From Verrucomicrobiota bacterium (GTDB taxonomy: Bacteria; Verrucomicrobiota; Verrucomicrobiia; Limisphaerales; JADJPG01): a stretch of DNA of 64,000 bases. This document shows, in pieces, positions 1 through 9,861 of this stretch; the first letter of the stretch is position 1; each line of letters starts with the position of its first letter. A program made the translations under genes and the position numbers. A model generated the notes under the pieces. The model did no database searches and had not been told where the DNA came from. It saw nothing but the letters and a program-made list of their open reading frames with translations. The stretch spans positions 1 through 64,000 of the forward strand of contig JADJPG010000030.1 of assembly GCA_016713365.1 (NCBI GenBank), given 5' to 3'.

Positions 1-1434
1 TCTCAATTGACGTGACAGCCACCGTCCAGTAGCGGAAGCTACGGTCAGCCGAACTACGGCTGGGCCTTCATTCCGACTGGCGGCGACGGTTGGCGCTGGA
101 ACAGCTCTGAGAGCGGCGTTAATCCGATCCTCACCGTCAGCTTCGAAATCACTCCTTGCAGTGGCACTCCTACGATTACTGCCCAGCCTCCGACGGCTGC
201 GTCAGCTGGCGAGCGCGGAAACCTCAGCATTGCTGTGGGCGTTGGCAACACCTGCGTTTCAACCACCTTCGAGTGGATCAAGGGCAACCTCCCCGGCACT
301 GTCGTTCCTGGCCAGAATAGCTCCACGTTGTCTATCGTGGGTGCAGTTCCGGGTGACGCAGGCATCTATCGCCTGCGCGCTACGAATCCTGATGGCTCCG
401 TCACCAGCGATCCAGTTAACGTGTCAGTGACTGCAGACACTACCCGCCCGACGCTGACTCGCGCGGTTGGTCCGGATAACACCCAGATCGTCCTGACCTT
501 CAGCGAAACCCTCGGTGCTGGTGCTGATTCCACGTCCCGCTACTCCGTATCCGGGGCGACTGTGACGGCTGCCTCGGTGGCCAACAACGTCGTGACCCTC
601 ACCACCTCGGCTCGCGCCGCAGGCAGCAGCACGGTGACCATCACCGGCCTCACGGACACGGCTGCAACGCCGAACCTGATCAACCCGAATCCGACCACGG
701 TGGGCATCACCACGGTGACGGTCCTGGCTGGAGCGGATGCGGCCTCCACTTGGTCCTATAACACCAACAACCTTGACGCGAACGCGGACTGGACCACGAC
801 AGGTGGCGAAGGCTGGCTTGACGGCAACGGTCTTTTCGGTACGGAGACTTCCGCTGCCGCGACGAATGCCTTCCCGGCTCCGATCGCCACGGTCATTCCT
901 CCGCCGAACGCGAACAACGAGTTCCTCACCTCCTACTTCCGCAAGACCGTGACGCTTCCGGCCCTGGCTTCTGGAATGTCCTACGCTCTGAGCTACATCG
1001 TCGATGACGGTGCCGTCTTCTACGTGGATGGCGTTGAAGTCAGCCGCTACAACATGCCCGCTGGTGCAGTGACCTACTCTACGCTGGCGCCCGCGGCCGG
1101 TGCGGAAGGTGCGCTCTTCGCGCTGCCTCTCTCGATTACTTCGGGAACGCACACCATCGCGGTGAGCGTCCACCAGAGCGCCAACACCAGCTCCGATACC
1201 GTGTTCGGTGCTGAGATCATCGTCATCCCGTCGGTTTCGCCGGCGCTGACGGTCTCGCACACCGGTACCAATGCGGTCATCACCTGGAACGCTGACGCGA
1301 GCTGGGAACTGGTGAGCTCGGCGAACGCCAATGGTCCGTGGGCTGCCGTTGCCGGCGCTCCGTTCCGTTCGTTCACTGCTCCTGCTACTCAAGCGGCTCA
1401 GTTCTACCAACTGCGCTATCGTCCGCAGCCGTAA
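1..1434 (+). CDS. C-terminal part of a large secreted multidomain protein (frameshift near base 30)
   Basis: The gene runs off the left edge. The first nine codons in frame 3 read SIDVTATVQ and stop at 30-32. From base 31 a second frame continues as SGSYGQPNYGWAFIPTGG, followed by WRWNSSES. Together these match the end of a DNRLRE-type beta domain (DVTxxVQxW...GW.FLPTGTDGW), so two bases appear to be missing after base 30. Next come an Ig-like domain ending DAGIYRLRATNPDGS, a Big_5/SbsA-like domain (TLTRAVGPDNTQIVLTFSE), and a beta-rich domain with FYVDGVEV of the kind attached to metallophosphoesterases. The C-terminal region (WELVSSANANGPW ... FYQLRY) is typical of Verrucomicrobia extracellular proteins. 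Probably surface or secreted; any enzymatic domain lies outside the window. Confidence 0.7.
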
Positions 1435-1459
1435 TCACGGCCTGACGGTTTGAATTCAC

Positions 1460-1489
1460 AGAGACCGGGCGAAAGCCCGGTCTCTTTAT
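1460..1489 (+). terminator. Rho-independent terminator of the first gene
   Basis: A perfect 11-bp stem (AGAGACCGGGC at 1460-1470 pairing with 1475-1485) encloses a GAAA tetraloop and is followed by TTTAT. It lies 26 bases after the stop codon of the preceding gene. Confidence 0.88.
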
Positions 1490-1543
1490 ACCGATGCGAC
1501 CCTTGATTGCCGTGGCGACTGCTGGGAACCCGAAGCAGAACCG

Positions 1544-2092
1544 TCAAAACTTCAAGATGTGGAACGTGGTATCAAACCACAGTCCATTGAACTCGAACTG
1601 CATGGTGGGTGGATCGAAGTCCCCGCTGAACCAGGTCAGCTGATTGCGTGGCGCCACCATCTCGCACATCTCATCAAACATCGCGTCGTCGAGGCCGATG
1701 ATTCCGTAGCGGTCGCGGCGCAGTTCCTCTTTCTCCATTCCACGATAAAGGCTCTCCGCTTCCGGCAGCGACCGTTTAACGATCCAAATTTCCGCGTCAG
1801 GAATCTTCACCGCCAGTTTGTGCAGTTTGCTGACACTGCATTCGCCGCATTCCACCCATAGCGCGGGTCGCAGCGAATAATCCAACTGGATGACGTCCGG
1901 CTCGAATGGAATGTTGTCATCCGTCAGTCGAGGTTCAATCTGCAACCGCTCTCGGTGGAAAAGGACGTAGGCCAGGAACTTCAGCATGACGTGCTTGGTG
2001 CTTTCGTTGTCCTTTTGGCCGACAATGATCTTCGACGGCAACGCTCGACGGCGTTCCTCGCTCTTCAGATCAAAACTGTATTTCCCGGTCAT
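1544..2092 (-). CDS. YaeQ-like protein (PD-(D/E)XK fold)
   Basis: 182 residues, the usual size of the YaeQ family. The central part, EPDVIQLDYSLRPALWVECG followed by KLHKLAVKIPDAEIWIVK, resembles the YaeQ/PD-(D/E)XK core: an acidic residue, a strand with E and C, a conserved Lys-containing helix, then a hydrophobic strand. The N-terminus has the YaeQ-like stretch STKHVMLKFLAYVLFHRERL. Members are nuclease-fold proteins of unsettled function. It stands alone, facing the convergent first gene and its terminator; the next minus-strand gene ends at 2155. The assignment rests on motif order and length. Confidence 0.6.
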   Translation of the reverse strand: MTGKYSFDLKSEERRRALPSKIIVGQKDNESTKHVMLKFLAYVLFHRERLQIEPRLTDDNIPFEPDVIQLDYSLRPALWVECGECSVSKLHKLAVKIPDAEIWIVKRSLPEAESLYRGMEKEELRRDRYGIIGLDDAMFDEMCEMVAPRNQLTWFSGDFDPPTMQFEFNGLWFDTTFHILKF

Positions 2093-2154
2093 GCCAGACC
2101 GGTTGTAGCAGCAGGGAGGCTATTCCACAAACGCCGAGTGCCCGATCGGGCTGC

Positions 2155-3414
2155 TCAGGGTTCCACGAAGACCGGTGTGCCGAGGCTCACCAGCCGCAGC
2201 AGATGCTCGGCGTTCCAGTTGGCAAGGCGAAAGCATCCGTGGGATTCGGTGCGACCCACGTCTTCCGGCTTCGGCGTGCCGTGGATGCCGTAGCCGGGCT
2301 TGTCGAGGCTGAGCCACACCGTGCCGACCGGATTGTTGGGACCCGGCTGAAGAATGAGCTTCCGCCCCAGCTGTTGCGCTTCTGAGGACTCCGGAAATAC
2401 GGCCGGGTCAAAAGTGTAGTTCGGATTCGGCGCCACCGCGGCGATGTGCAACTCCTCGCCCAGCGGCCGTTTGTCGACGCGCGCCGCGATGCTGCACGGG
2501 AAATGAGCGATCAAGTTCGTCGCGCTGTCGTAGGCATGCAGCTTCCGTTCGCCCAGATGAATGCGGAGAAACGCCGCCTTAGTGTCGACTGCGACTGGAC
2601 CGGCGTTGACGAGTTTCAGAACGGTGCCGGCGCTGATCTTGTTCCAGTCCACTTGCGGATTCAACCAGCGCACCAGCTTGGGATTCGAATGCGTGCGCTC
2701 GGAAATCAGTTCGAGAATCGTTTCGTAAGCCAGGGTTGATTGCTGGGATTTCGCCAGCCAGGAAGTTCCCAGCGGCTGCAAGCTCGCGACATCCTCTGCG
2801 GTAACCGTGTATTCCACGAAGAGCGGTTCACTGGTCGTCAGCAGTGCGAGGGTTGCGTCGTTTGGAGTCCCGGTTACGGGGAGTTGATTCTGTTGTTGAA
2901 ACGCGCGCAGGGCCGCACGGGTTTGCGAACCGGCTACGCCATCGAAGGATCCAGAAGAGAACCCGCGTCGCGCCAGCTCGACTTGCGTGGTGAGGATCGA
3001 GATGTCGAACGGGCTCTTGCTGGAATTGGTCGTTGCTGCCGAGATAGAGGGTGTTGCTGTGGCGACTCGCGTCGGTGGATTCGTCTTCGGGGGAACTGAA
3101 GCCGGGACGAACGCGTTGGTGTGAACTGGTGGACGCGGCTCCGGTCGCGCGGTAGGCGGGTTGACCGGGACGAGCACCATCGGTTCGGCGCGCCGGCCAT
3201 CGCGCTCCGCCACGGGAACGATGATCGCTCCGTTTGATTCGACGATGGGTGCCGGCGGTTGAACGATGCGCGCGCTGCCTTTCGTGGCGGGTTCGCTGCT
3301 TTGCCACCAGACCCAGCCGACCGATCCAGCCGAGAGCACGACGAGGCTGCGTACGAGAATTCCTCCCGCACGCCGGCCGGTTCGAACCATCGAGATGGGA
3401 GGCGGCAGCCGCAC
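2155..3414 (-). CDS. L,D-transpeptidase (YkuD) with peptidoglycan-binding domain
   Basis: 419 residues. One N-terminal hydrophobic segment (about 20-37) should anchor or export the protein, followed by a Pro-rich linker. A PG_binding_1 domain lies near 140-190 (QVELARRGFSSGSFDGVAGS ... TRAALRAFQQ), then a LysM-like stretch around 200-265 (YTVTAEDV ... AGTVLKL). The C-terminal YkuD domain carries YGIHGTPKP and SHGCFRL with catalytic Cys394. The role is 3-3 cross-linking of peptidoglycan or attaching proteins to it in the periplasm. The GTG start at 3414 has AAGGA six bases upstream. It follows the MscS gene on the same strand with a 131-base gap. Confidence 0.9.
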   Translation of the reverse strand: MRLPPPISMVRTGRRAGGILVRSLVVLSAGSVGWVWWQSSEPATKGSARIVQPPAPIVESNGAIIVPVAERDGRRAEPMVLVPVNPPTARPEPRPPVHTNAFVPASVPPKTNPPTRVATATPSISAATTNSSKSPFDISILTTQVELARRGFSSGSFDGVAGSQTRAALRAFQQQNQLPVTGTPNDATLALLTTSEPLFVEYTVTAEDVASLQPLGTSWLAKSQQSTLAYETILELISERTHSNPKLVRWLNPQVDWNKISAGTVLKLVNAGPVAVDTKAAFLRIHLGERKLHAYDSATNLIAHFPCSIAARVDKRPLGEELHIAAVAPNPNYTFDPAVFPESSEAQQLGRKLILQPGPNNPVGTVWLSLDKPGYGIHGTPKPEDVGRTESHGCFRLANWNAEHLLRLVSLGTPVFVEP

Positions 3415-3545
3415 AGTAGATTCCTTCGGTTAATCCGGGCTGATCGTAAAGCCTGAACCGCGACAATCTGCGGTGCTCGACCGGAACGTCGAGGCGGGAG
3501 ACTATCTGCTGCGTCGGCGCTTAGGGTTGAAATCCCATCGTCGCA

Positions 3546-5081
3546 CTAAGGTCTCCGCGGGTCGGATTTGGCGGGTGAATTTCGCGCTGCGCCGTCCGAG
3601 GAAGAACTGTCGGGAGACCTTGGCAGGAGATTCTCTCCCTCGCGTAACGGCTGAGCCTGGCGGGCCTGTTCGTCCAGGACGTCAGCCTCGCTCTCCAGTC
3701 CGCCTTCCGCTTTGGTGGACACGACATCCGGTTCTTCGAGCGGCCCGGCGGCAGGAAGCTTTTCCTCTGCGGGAGTGTCGGTCATCCCAGCCGGCCTCCC
3801 GTCGAGCATGGTGATGGGGATGCCCTGCGGGAAGACCACCTCGCGGGCTTCGTCAGGCATCGAGATGCCATGGTTTTGATACGCGCGTTTTACCAGCCGG
3901 ATCATCGAGGACCGCACTTTCAAGAAACTGTGTTCGCGCCCATTGATCCAAAAATAAACCCGCAGATTTACGGTCGCCTTTCCGAGGCTATCGACCAGCA
4001 CCAACGGTTCCGGTTCGCTCAGCACCGCCGGATGGTCCATCAGCACTTGAAGCGCGATTTCCTGCGCTTCGGTAATTGAATCGTCGTAACCGATGCCAAC
4101 ATCAAACTGGTCGCGCCGGTTGGAGTTGGTCGTGAAGTTGCGGAGATTGCTCTTGTAGACGCTCGCATTGGGGATCTGCACGAGGTTCCCATCCAAAGCC
4201 ATCAGGATCGTGGTGCGCACGTTCAACTGCTGCACATATCCGGTCACGCCCGAAACCTCGACGAGGTCGCCCGTCTCGAACGGCCTCTGCATGCTCAGGA
4301 AAATGCTGGCCAGAAAATTCTCCGTGATGTCCCGGAAGGCGATGCCCACGGCCAGACCGACCAGACCGGTGCCTCCCACCACGGTCAACGCCAGTTGGGT
4401 CAGGCCGGAAACGCGGAGCACAATGTACGTGCCCATGAGAATCACCATCGCACCGATGCCACCCGCGATCACATTGCGCAGCAGTCGCGCTTGAATCCGG
4501 TGACGCAGGAGTGAACGCGTTCTCCGCGCCGCCAGCAGTCCGGCTCCCACTGACAATCCGAGGATGAGCAGCCCAAGAAGGAGCAAAGGCAGGGAACGTA
4601 GGAAGTCGCGCCACAGCCCCGACAGTCCCTGCCATGCCGCCCCGAAGTCCCAGATCGACGGTTCGGCCACTTCCATGCGATTGGCCACGGCGACGACGTC
4701 CTGGGTGTTGCGCGCCAGGTCGCCCGCCCACTTCTTGAGTTCGTCGGACGCCACGCGCCCCTTGAGGAAGACGACCCCTTCTTCGACCCTGACTTCCGGC
4801 GCGGTAAACCAATCCGTCGCCTCCAGCACGCTTTGGAGGCGTTTGCCGATTTCTTCATCCCGCGCGACGGGTTTGACGTCCACCTTCGCGGGCGCCAACG
4901 AGAGCTCCTCCCTAGCCAGGGCCGCTGCTGGCGAAGTGCCGGCTTTCAGTGGCGGTTCTTGCGCCGTGGCCGTCACGCTCAGCATTCCGTAAAAAACTGC
5001 GAACCACGTCCCTCGGCGAAGCCGTCTACAAATGTCGCCTGCCGATCGCCGCATCATGTGTGTTGTTTGTTGCGTGGTCAT
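3546..5081 (-). CDS. MscS-family mechanosensitive channel with BON domain
   Basis: 511 residues. A signal peptide (about 1-40, ending TATAQ) precedes a BON domain near residues 75-140 (IGKRLQSVLEATDWF ... VFLKGRVAS). Transmembrane segments follow (SLPLLLLGLLILGLSVGAGL; NVIAGGIGAMVILMGTYIVL; the pore helix LTVVGGTGLVGLAVGIAF), then the MscS beta-domain signature FRDITENFLASIFL and RPFETGDLVEV. The Pro/Glu-rich tail is probably disordered. It likely acts as a tension-gated channel protecting against hypo-osmotic shock; the BON domain may bind the envelope. Its ATG overlaps the stop of the yihY gene in an ATGA (5081-5078), indicating translational coupling. Confidence 0.9.
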   Translation of the reverse strand: MTTQQTTHMMRRSAGDICRRLRRGTWFAVFYGMLSVTATAQEPPLKAGTSPAAALAREELSLAPAKVDVKPVARDEEIGKRLQSVLEATDWFTAPEVRVEEGVVFLKGRVASDELKKWAGDLARNTQDVVAVANRMEVAEPSIWDFGAAWQGLSGLWRDFLRSLPLLLLGLLILGLSVGAGLLAARRTRSLLRHRIQARLLRNVIAGGIGAMVILMGTYIVLRVSGLTQLALTVVGGTGLVGLAVGIAFRDITENFLASIFLSMQRPFETGDLVEVSGVTGYVQQLNVRTTILMALDGNLVQIPNASVYKSNLRNFTTNSNRRDQFDVGIGYDDSITEAQEIALQVLMDHPAVLSEPEPLVLVDSLGKATVNLRVYFWINGREHSFLKVRSSMIRLVKRAYQNHGISMPDEAREVVFPQGIPITMLDGRPAGMTDTPAEEKLPAAGPLEEPDVVSTKAEGGLESEADVLDEQARQAQPLREGENLLPRSPDSSSSDGAARNSPAKSDPRRP

Positions 5082-5956
5082 CGCGCGGGGTGTTTTTCAG
5101 GATGATCGCTGGCGTTCTCCCGAACCTCCGCCTGCGCCGCGCAAAAACAGGTGCCGAAGACACCTACGCAGCTTGAGAGGTAAAGCCACAGCAGGAACGC
5201 CACGATGCTGCCGAGGGCGCCGTAAAGCGCGTTGAAGCGACCCAAGTGCGCCGCTTGAAGCAGGAACAGCAGTCCGCCCGTCCAGATCAAGACCGTCGCG
5301 CCCAGCGCGGCGAGCCAGACTTCAGCAAACTTGGTGGGCCGGCTGGGGGCCAGCTTGTAAATCATGATGATCCCGTAGAACAGCACCAGCCACGGAATGA
5401 AGCCCAGAACCACGTCCAATACCCACGATGGAATGTCGAGATAGTCGATGAGCCACCGTTGCACCAACCGCGCCGCGCCGGGCACGAGAACCCCGAACAA
5501 CGCAGCGCTCGCCGTGATGGCGAGCAAACCGAGGCTTCTCGATGGCAATCGCCACCAGTTGGTGGTCGGCGAATGCCAGATGCGGTTCGTGCTCCGAATC
5601 AGCGTGCGCAGGAATTTTAGCGCGCCCCATACCAACAGGGGAAAGGCCGCCAGATTGAATTTGCCGCGCGACTCCAGCACGCCGTGAATACTTTTCTCGA
5701 CGTCGCGTTTCTGTTCGCTCGTCAGCGGAATGTAATGATTGACCCACTGGACGACCTCGCGCGTTGCCACCTCGCGCTCGACGAACAGCGACCCGGCGCT
5801 CACCAGCATGAATATCAAAGGCAGGAGTGAGAGCAGCAGGTAATAACCGAATGCGGCGGCGCGATGGTCGCCATCCACTTCGACCCAACGCGCCCCGGCC
5901 AGCCTGAGCGTCCGCCATCGATCGGGTTGCTGTGTGTTAATCGACCCTGTTTGCAT
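5078..5956 (-). CDS. YihY/BrkB-family inner-membrane protein
   Basis: 292 residues with about six membrane spans and the YihY-family pattern: AAFGYYLLLSLLPLIFML near the N-terminus, NLAAFPLLVWGALKFLRTLI in the middle, and IVAFLLWLYLSSCVGVFGTC at the end. Family function is uncertain; some members were wrongly called ribonuclease BN. It lies 27 bases after the aldolase gene and overlaps the MscS channel gene by four bases, so the two membrane proteins are probably made together. Confidence 0.88.
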   Translation of the reverse strand: MQTGSINTQQPDRWRTLRLAGARWVEVDGDHRAAAFGYYLLLSLLPLIFMLVSAGSLFVEREVATREVVQWVNHYIPLTSEQKRDVEKSIHGVLESRGKFNLAAFPLLVWGALKFLRTLIRSTNRIWHSPTTNWWRLPSRSLGLLAITASAALFGVLVPGAARLVQRWLIDYLDIPSWVLDVVLGFIPWLVLFYGIIMIYKLAPSRPTKFAEVWLAALGATVLIWTGGLLFLLQAAHLGRFNALYGALGSIVAFLLWLYLSSCVGVFGTCFCAAQAEVRENASDHPEKHPAR

Positions 5957-5983
5957 TGGTTCGAATGGCGGTCGAAGCCACTC

Positions 5984-7006
5984 TCAGATCCCTTCCATCG
6001 CGGTCGTGTATTCACCGCGGCGCGCGGCGCGATTGCAGCGGACACGACGAAGCAGAGCCTGTTGAGCCGCTTTTACGTTTGCTTCGTCGTCGTGCCAGAT
6101 TTCCAAAGCCGGTTGCTGGAGGGCGCGGCCATACGAGAACGACAACGCCCAAGGCACGCGCGACTTGAATCGAGCATTCATCGCATTCAAACGGGCCGAA
6201 GCCAGTTCAGCGGATTGACCGCCCGACAGGAACGCAATCCCCGGCACGGCAGCGGGAACGTTTCGCAGGAGACACTGCACCGTGGCGTCGGCTACTGCTT
6301 CGTCCGATGCTTGCTGCGGGCAGGTCAACCCCGGCAGCACCATGTTCGGCTTGAGGATGATTCCCTCCAGCAGCACGCGCTGGCAGTTCAACTGGATGAA
6401 CACATTTCGCAAGGCTTCCTCCGTGACTCTGCGACAGCGCTCCAACGTGTGCTCTCCGTCCATGAGGACTTCAGGTTCGACGATGGGAACGAGTCCGGCT
6501 TCCTGGCACAACGCCGCATAGCGCGCCAGCGCGTGCGCGTTGGCCTCCAGGCCACTGCGGCTGGGAACGCCGTCGCCCACGGTAATCACCGCGCGCCATT
6601 TGGCGAACCGCGCGCCCATCTGAAAATATTCCGCAAGGCGTTCGCGCAACCCATCCAGACCTTCCGTGATTTTCTCTCCGGGATGACCGGCCATGTCCTT
6701 CGCGCCGGCGTCCACTTTGATGCCGGGAATAATTCCCGCATCGGTGATGACTTTGATGAAGGGAGTGCCGTCCTTCTTTTGCTGGCGAATCGTCTCATCG
6801 AAGAGGATCACGCCACTGATGGATTCGCCCAGACCGGGCGTGGTGATGAGCAGTTCCCGATACGCGCGTCGGGCCTCCTCGGTCTGCGGAATGCCGAGCT
6901 TCGCGAAGCGCTTGTTGCAGGTGGGATGGCTTTCATCCATCGCCAGCACGCCCTTGTCGTCGGCGACCATCGCCCTTGCGGTGTCTATCAGCAGTTGTGT
7001 GTTCAT
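5984..7006 (-). CDS. Class I fructose-bisphosphate aldolase
   Basis: About 340 residues of the eukaryote-like class I aldolase family: KGVLAMDESHPTCNKRF near the N-terminus, SGVILFDETIRQ, and the Schiff-base lysine in ILKPNMVLPG, followed by PGIAFLSGGQS. It cleaves fructose-1,6-bisphosphate to glyceraldehyde-3-phosphate and dihydroxyacetone phosphate in the cytosol. The ATG at 7006 (MNTQLL) is preferred over the upstream ATG at 7021 because it forms an ATGA overlap with the phosphoketolase stop and has GGAG nine bases upstream. Coupling to phosphoketolase suggests one sugar-phosphate operon. Confidence 0.92.
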   Translation of the reverse strand: MNTQLLIDTARAMVADDKGVLAMDESHPTCNKRFAKLGIPQTEEARRAYRELLITTPGLGESISGVILFDETIRQQKKDGTPFIKVITDAGIIPGIKVDAGAKDMAGHPGEKITEGLDGLRERLAEYFQMGARFAKWRAVITVGDGVPSRSGLEANAHALARYAALCQEAGLVPIVEPEVLMDGEHTLERCRRVTEEALRNVFIQLNCQRVLLEGIILKPNMVLPGLTCPQQASDEAVADATVQCLLRNVPAAVPGIAFLSGGQSAELASARLNAMNARFKSRVPWALSFSYGRALQQPALEIWHDDEANVKAAQQALLRRVRCNRAARRGEYTTAMEGI

Positions 7007-9370
7007 TTGGGGTTGCTCCATTTCCAGTTCCGAATTTCGGGCATGTCCTCGCCATGCTCAGCGATGTATTGCTTGTGCTCGATAAGCTTGTCCCGCAGGG
7101 CTTGCTTGGCGTAGGCCGCGCGCGGACCGAGCGAAGGCACGCGGTCAATCACGTCGGCGACGAGATGAAAACGATCCAGGTCGTTCATCACCACCATGTC
7201 GAAGGGCGTCGAGGTCGTGCCTTCTTCCTTGAAGCCGCGCACATGGATATTCTTGTGATTGGTGCGCCGATACGTGAGCCGGTGGATGAGCATCGGATAG
7301 CCGTGATGCGCGAAGATGATCGGTTTGTCTTTCGTGAAGAGCGTATCGAAATCTTTATCACTCAGGCCGTGCGGATGTTCGCTCTGCGGTTGGAGTTTCA
7401 TCAAATCCACCACGTTGATCACCCGGACTTTCAGTTCAGGGAAAATGCTTCCGGAGCAATTTCACCGCGGCCAGGGTTTCGAGGGTGGGCACGTCGCCGC
7501 AGCACGCCATGACGACATCCGGCTCGCCGCCCTGATCGTTGCTGGCCCACGGCCAGATGCCGATGCCGGCCGTGCAATGTTTGATGGCTGCGTCCATGTC
7601 GAGCCATTGCGGCGTGGGTTGTTTGCCAGCCACGATCACATTCACGTAGTTGCGGCTGCGCAGACAGTGATCCGTCACCGAGAGCAGCGTGTTCGCATCA
7701 GGCGGGAGATAGACGCGCACGATCTCCGCCTTCTTGTTCGCCACGACATCAATGAAGCCGGGGTCCTGATGACTGAAGCCGTTGTGATCCTGCCGCCACA
7801 CGTGCGACGACAGCAGGTAGTTCAGCGAGGCAATGGGCCGACGCCACGGAATCTTGCCGGCCACGTCCAGCCACTTGGCGTGCTGGTTGAACATCGAATC
7901 CACGATGTGAATGAACGCTTCGTAGCAGGAGAAGAAGCCGTGACGGCCGGTGAGCAAATAACCTTCGAGCCAGCCTTCGCACTGATGTTCACTCAACACT
8001 TCCATGACGCGGCCATCGGGAGCGACGTGATCGTCGCCGGGAAGAATTTCCGCCGTCGAGCAGCGATCCGTCACCTCGAACACTGCGCCCCAGCGATTCG
8101 AGTTCGTCTCGTCCGGGCTGAAGACCCGGAAATTGGCGGAGTTGCGTTTGATCACGTCGCGGATGAACTCCCCCTGCACGCGCGTAGCTTCGCCCAACGC
8201 ACCGCCGGGCTTTACCACCTTGACCGCGTAGTCGCGGAAATCCGGCAGCCGCAGATCGTTTAACAACAAGCCGCCGTTGGCGTGCGGATTGGCGCTCATG
8301 CGGCGCTCGCCTTTCGGGGCGAGTTCGGCAAGTTCGGAACGCAGCTTGCCAGTCTTGTCGAACAACTCCTGCGGACGATAGCTTTTCAGCCACTTCGCCA
8401 GAACTTTCACATGCCCCGGATGGCTCATGTCGCCCATCGGCACTTGATGCGAACGCCACGAGCCTTCGGTCTTTTTGCCGTCTGCCATCTTCGGGCCGGT
8501 CCAGCCCTTGGGTGAGCGCAATATGATCATGGGCCAGCTTGGTCGCTTCTTGAAACCGTTCGCACGCGCCTCGCGTTGAATGCGCCGGATGTCAGCCGTC
8601 ACCACATCGAGCGTGGCGGCCATGAGTTGGTGCATCTTGTCCGGGTCGTCACCTTCGACGAAATACGGCGTGTAACCGTAACCGCGAAAGAGCGCTTCCA
8701 ATTCGTCATGCGGAATGCGCGCCAGCACCGTAGGCCCGGCGATTTTGTAGCCGTTCAAATGCAGAATCGGCAGCACCGCGCCGTCATGCACCGGATTGAG
8801 AAATTTGTTCGAGTGCCAGCCCGTGGCGAGCGGGCCGGTCTCCGCCTCGCCATCGCCTACGACGCACGCGACGATCAGGTCGGGATTGTCGAACGCCGCG
8901 CCGAATGCGTGCGACAGCGAATAACCCAGTTCGCCGCCCTCGTGAATTGAGCCGGGCGTTTCCGGCGCAACATGGCTCGGAATGCCGCCGGGGAAGGAGA
9001 ACTGTTTGAACAACCGCTGCATCCCATCCGTGTCCTGCGAGATGTTGGGATAAACTTCCGAGTAAGTGCCTTCGAGGTAGGCATTCGCCACCAAGCCCGG
9101 TCCGCCGTGGCCCGGACCGGTGATGTAGATCACGTTCAAGTCGTGCGCCTTGATGACGCGATTCAGATGGGCGTAGATGAAGTTCAGCCCCGGCGTCGTG
9201 CCCCAGTGGCCGAGCAGGCGCGGTTTGAGGTGAGCCAGCTTGAGCGGCTGCTTCAACAGCGGATTGTCGTAGAGATAAATCTGACCGACCGAGAGGTAAT
9301 TCGCCGCGCGCCAGTAGGCGTTCAGTTTACTGAGCAATTCCGGCGTAAGGGCATCCGTTTTCATTTTCAT
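7003..9370 (-). CDS. xfp: Phosphoketolase, interrupted by a +1 frameshift
   Basis: Two reading frames make one phosphoketolase. The first (9370-7436, 644 residues) has YITGPGHGGP, the thiamine-diphosphate region GDGEAETGPLATGWHSNKFL and KGWTGPK, and ends LLRKHFP. The second (to 7003) begins at INVVDLMKLQPQSEHPHG and runs to the family's C-terminus. Skipping the single T at 7438 (coding strand CCC TGA A) restores HFPELKVRVINVVD and gives 788 residues, the normal length. The enzyme splits xylulose-5-phosphate (and possibly fructose-6-phosphate) to acetyl-phosphate plus an aldose phosphate. The break is either an assembly error, a real mutation, or recoding at CCC UGA. Its stop overlaps the aldolase start. 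Confidence 0.9.
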
Positions 9371-9534
9371 CGTTCAATAGTCCTGTGGCGCATTTGGACT
9401 GACGACTGACGATCCGTAATTCCCATGCTGCTCTCCTCCGGCTCCGTGAACGCCTCGCCTTCTTTGGGAGAATTGAACTCCAGCTTGGATAGGTCGGGAA
9501 ACTTCGTCTCGAAACATTCAGCCTTCGATTTCAT
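9367..9534 (-). CDS. Small hypothetical protein upstream of xfp
   Basis: 55 residues if it starts at the ATG at 9534 (MKSKAECFETKFPDLSKLEF...). Charged and soluble, with no recognisable family. Support is limited to an ATGA overlap between its stop and the phosphoketolase start (9370-9367). There is no convincing ribosome binding site. It may be a leader peptide gene or a chance frame. Confidence 0.35.
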   Translation of the reverse strand: MKSKAECFETKFPDLSKLEFNSPKEGEAFTEPEESSMGITDRQSSVQMRHRTIER

Positions 9535-9778
9535 GTTTTTACTTTTGTCTTGTGCGCTGGGGCGGGTTTGGCGCGGACGCAAAACTGATTCTGTCCTGAG
9601 GGAGCAACTGCGCTATGGGGTGAAACCCCACCTTGGAATCCTCCTGCGCCACGCGGTTTCCCCAGCGGGAGTCAGCGTGTTCATGGCGTGCTTCGGTCAT
9701 CCTCCGAGGAGCCGGAAAGGAAATCGCTGAAACGACAGGGGAAGAACTCCTGCCGCCATTCATCCGAAAACAGGATCA

Positions 9779-9805
9779 GAGTCCCGACCAGCGCAAACGG
9801 GACTC
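9779..9805 (-). terminator. Probable terminator of the ars operon
   Basis: An 8-bp perfect stem (GAGTCCCG at 9779-9786, CGGGACTC at 9798-9805) lies 57 bases past the last ars gene on the minus strand and is followed in that direction by a moderately T-rich run (TGATCCTGTTTT). Confidence 0.55.
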
Positions 9806-9861
9806 AAACTTCCGAGAAGGCTGAGTGCAATGAGCTACAGCGGGAGCATGGGCGACCAGAG

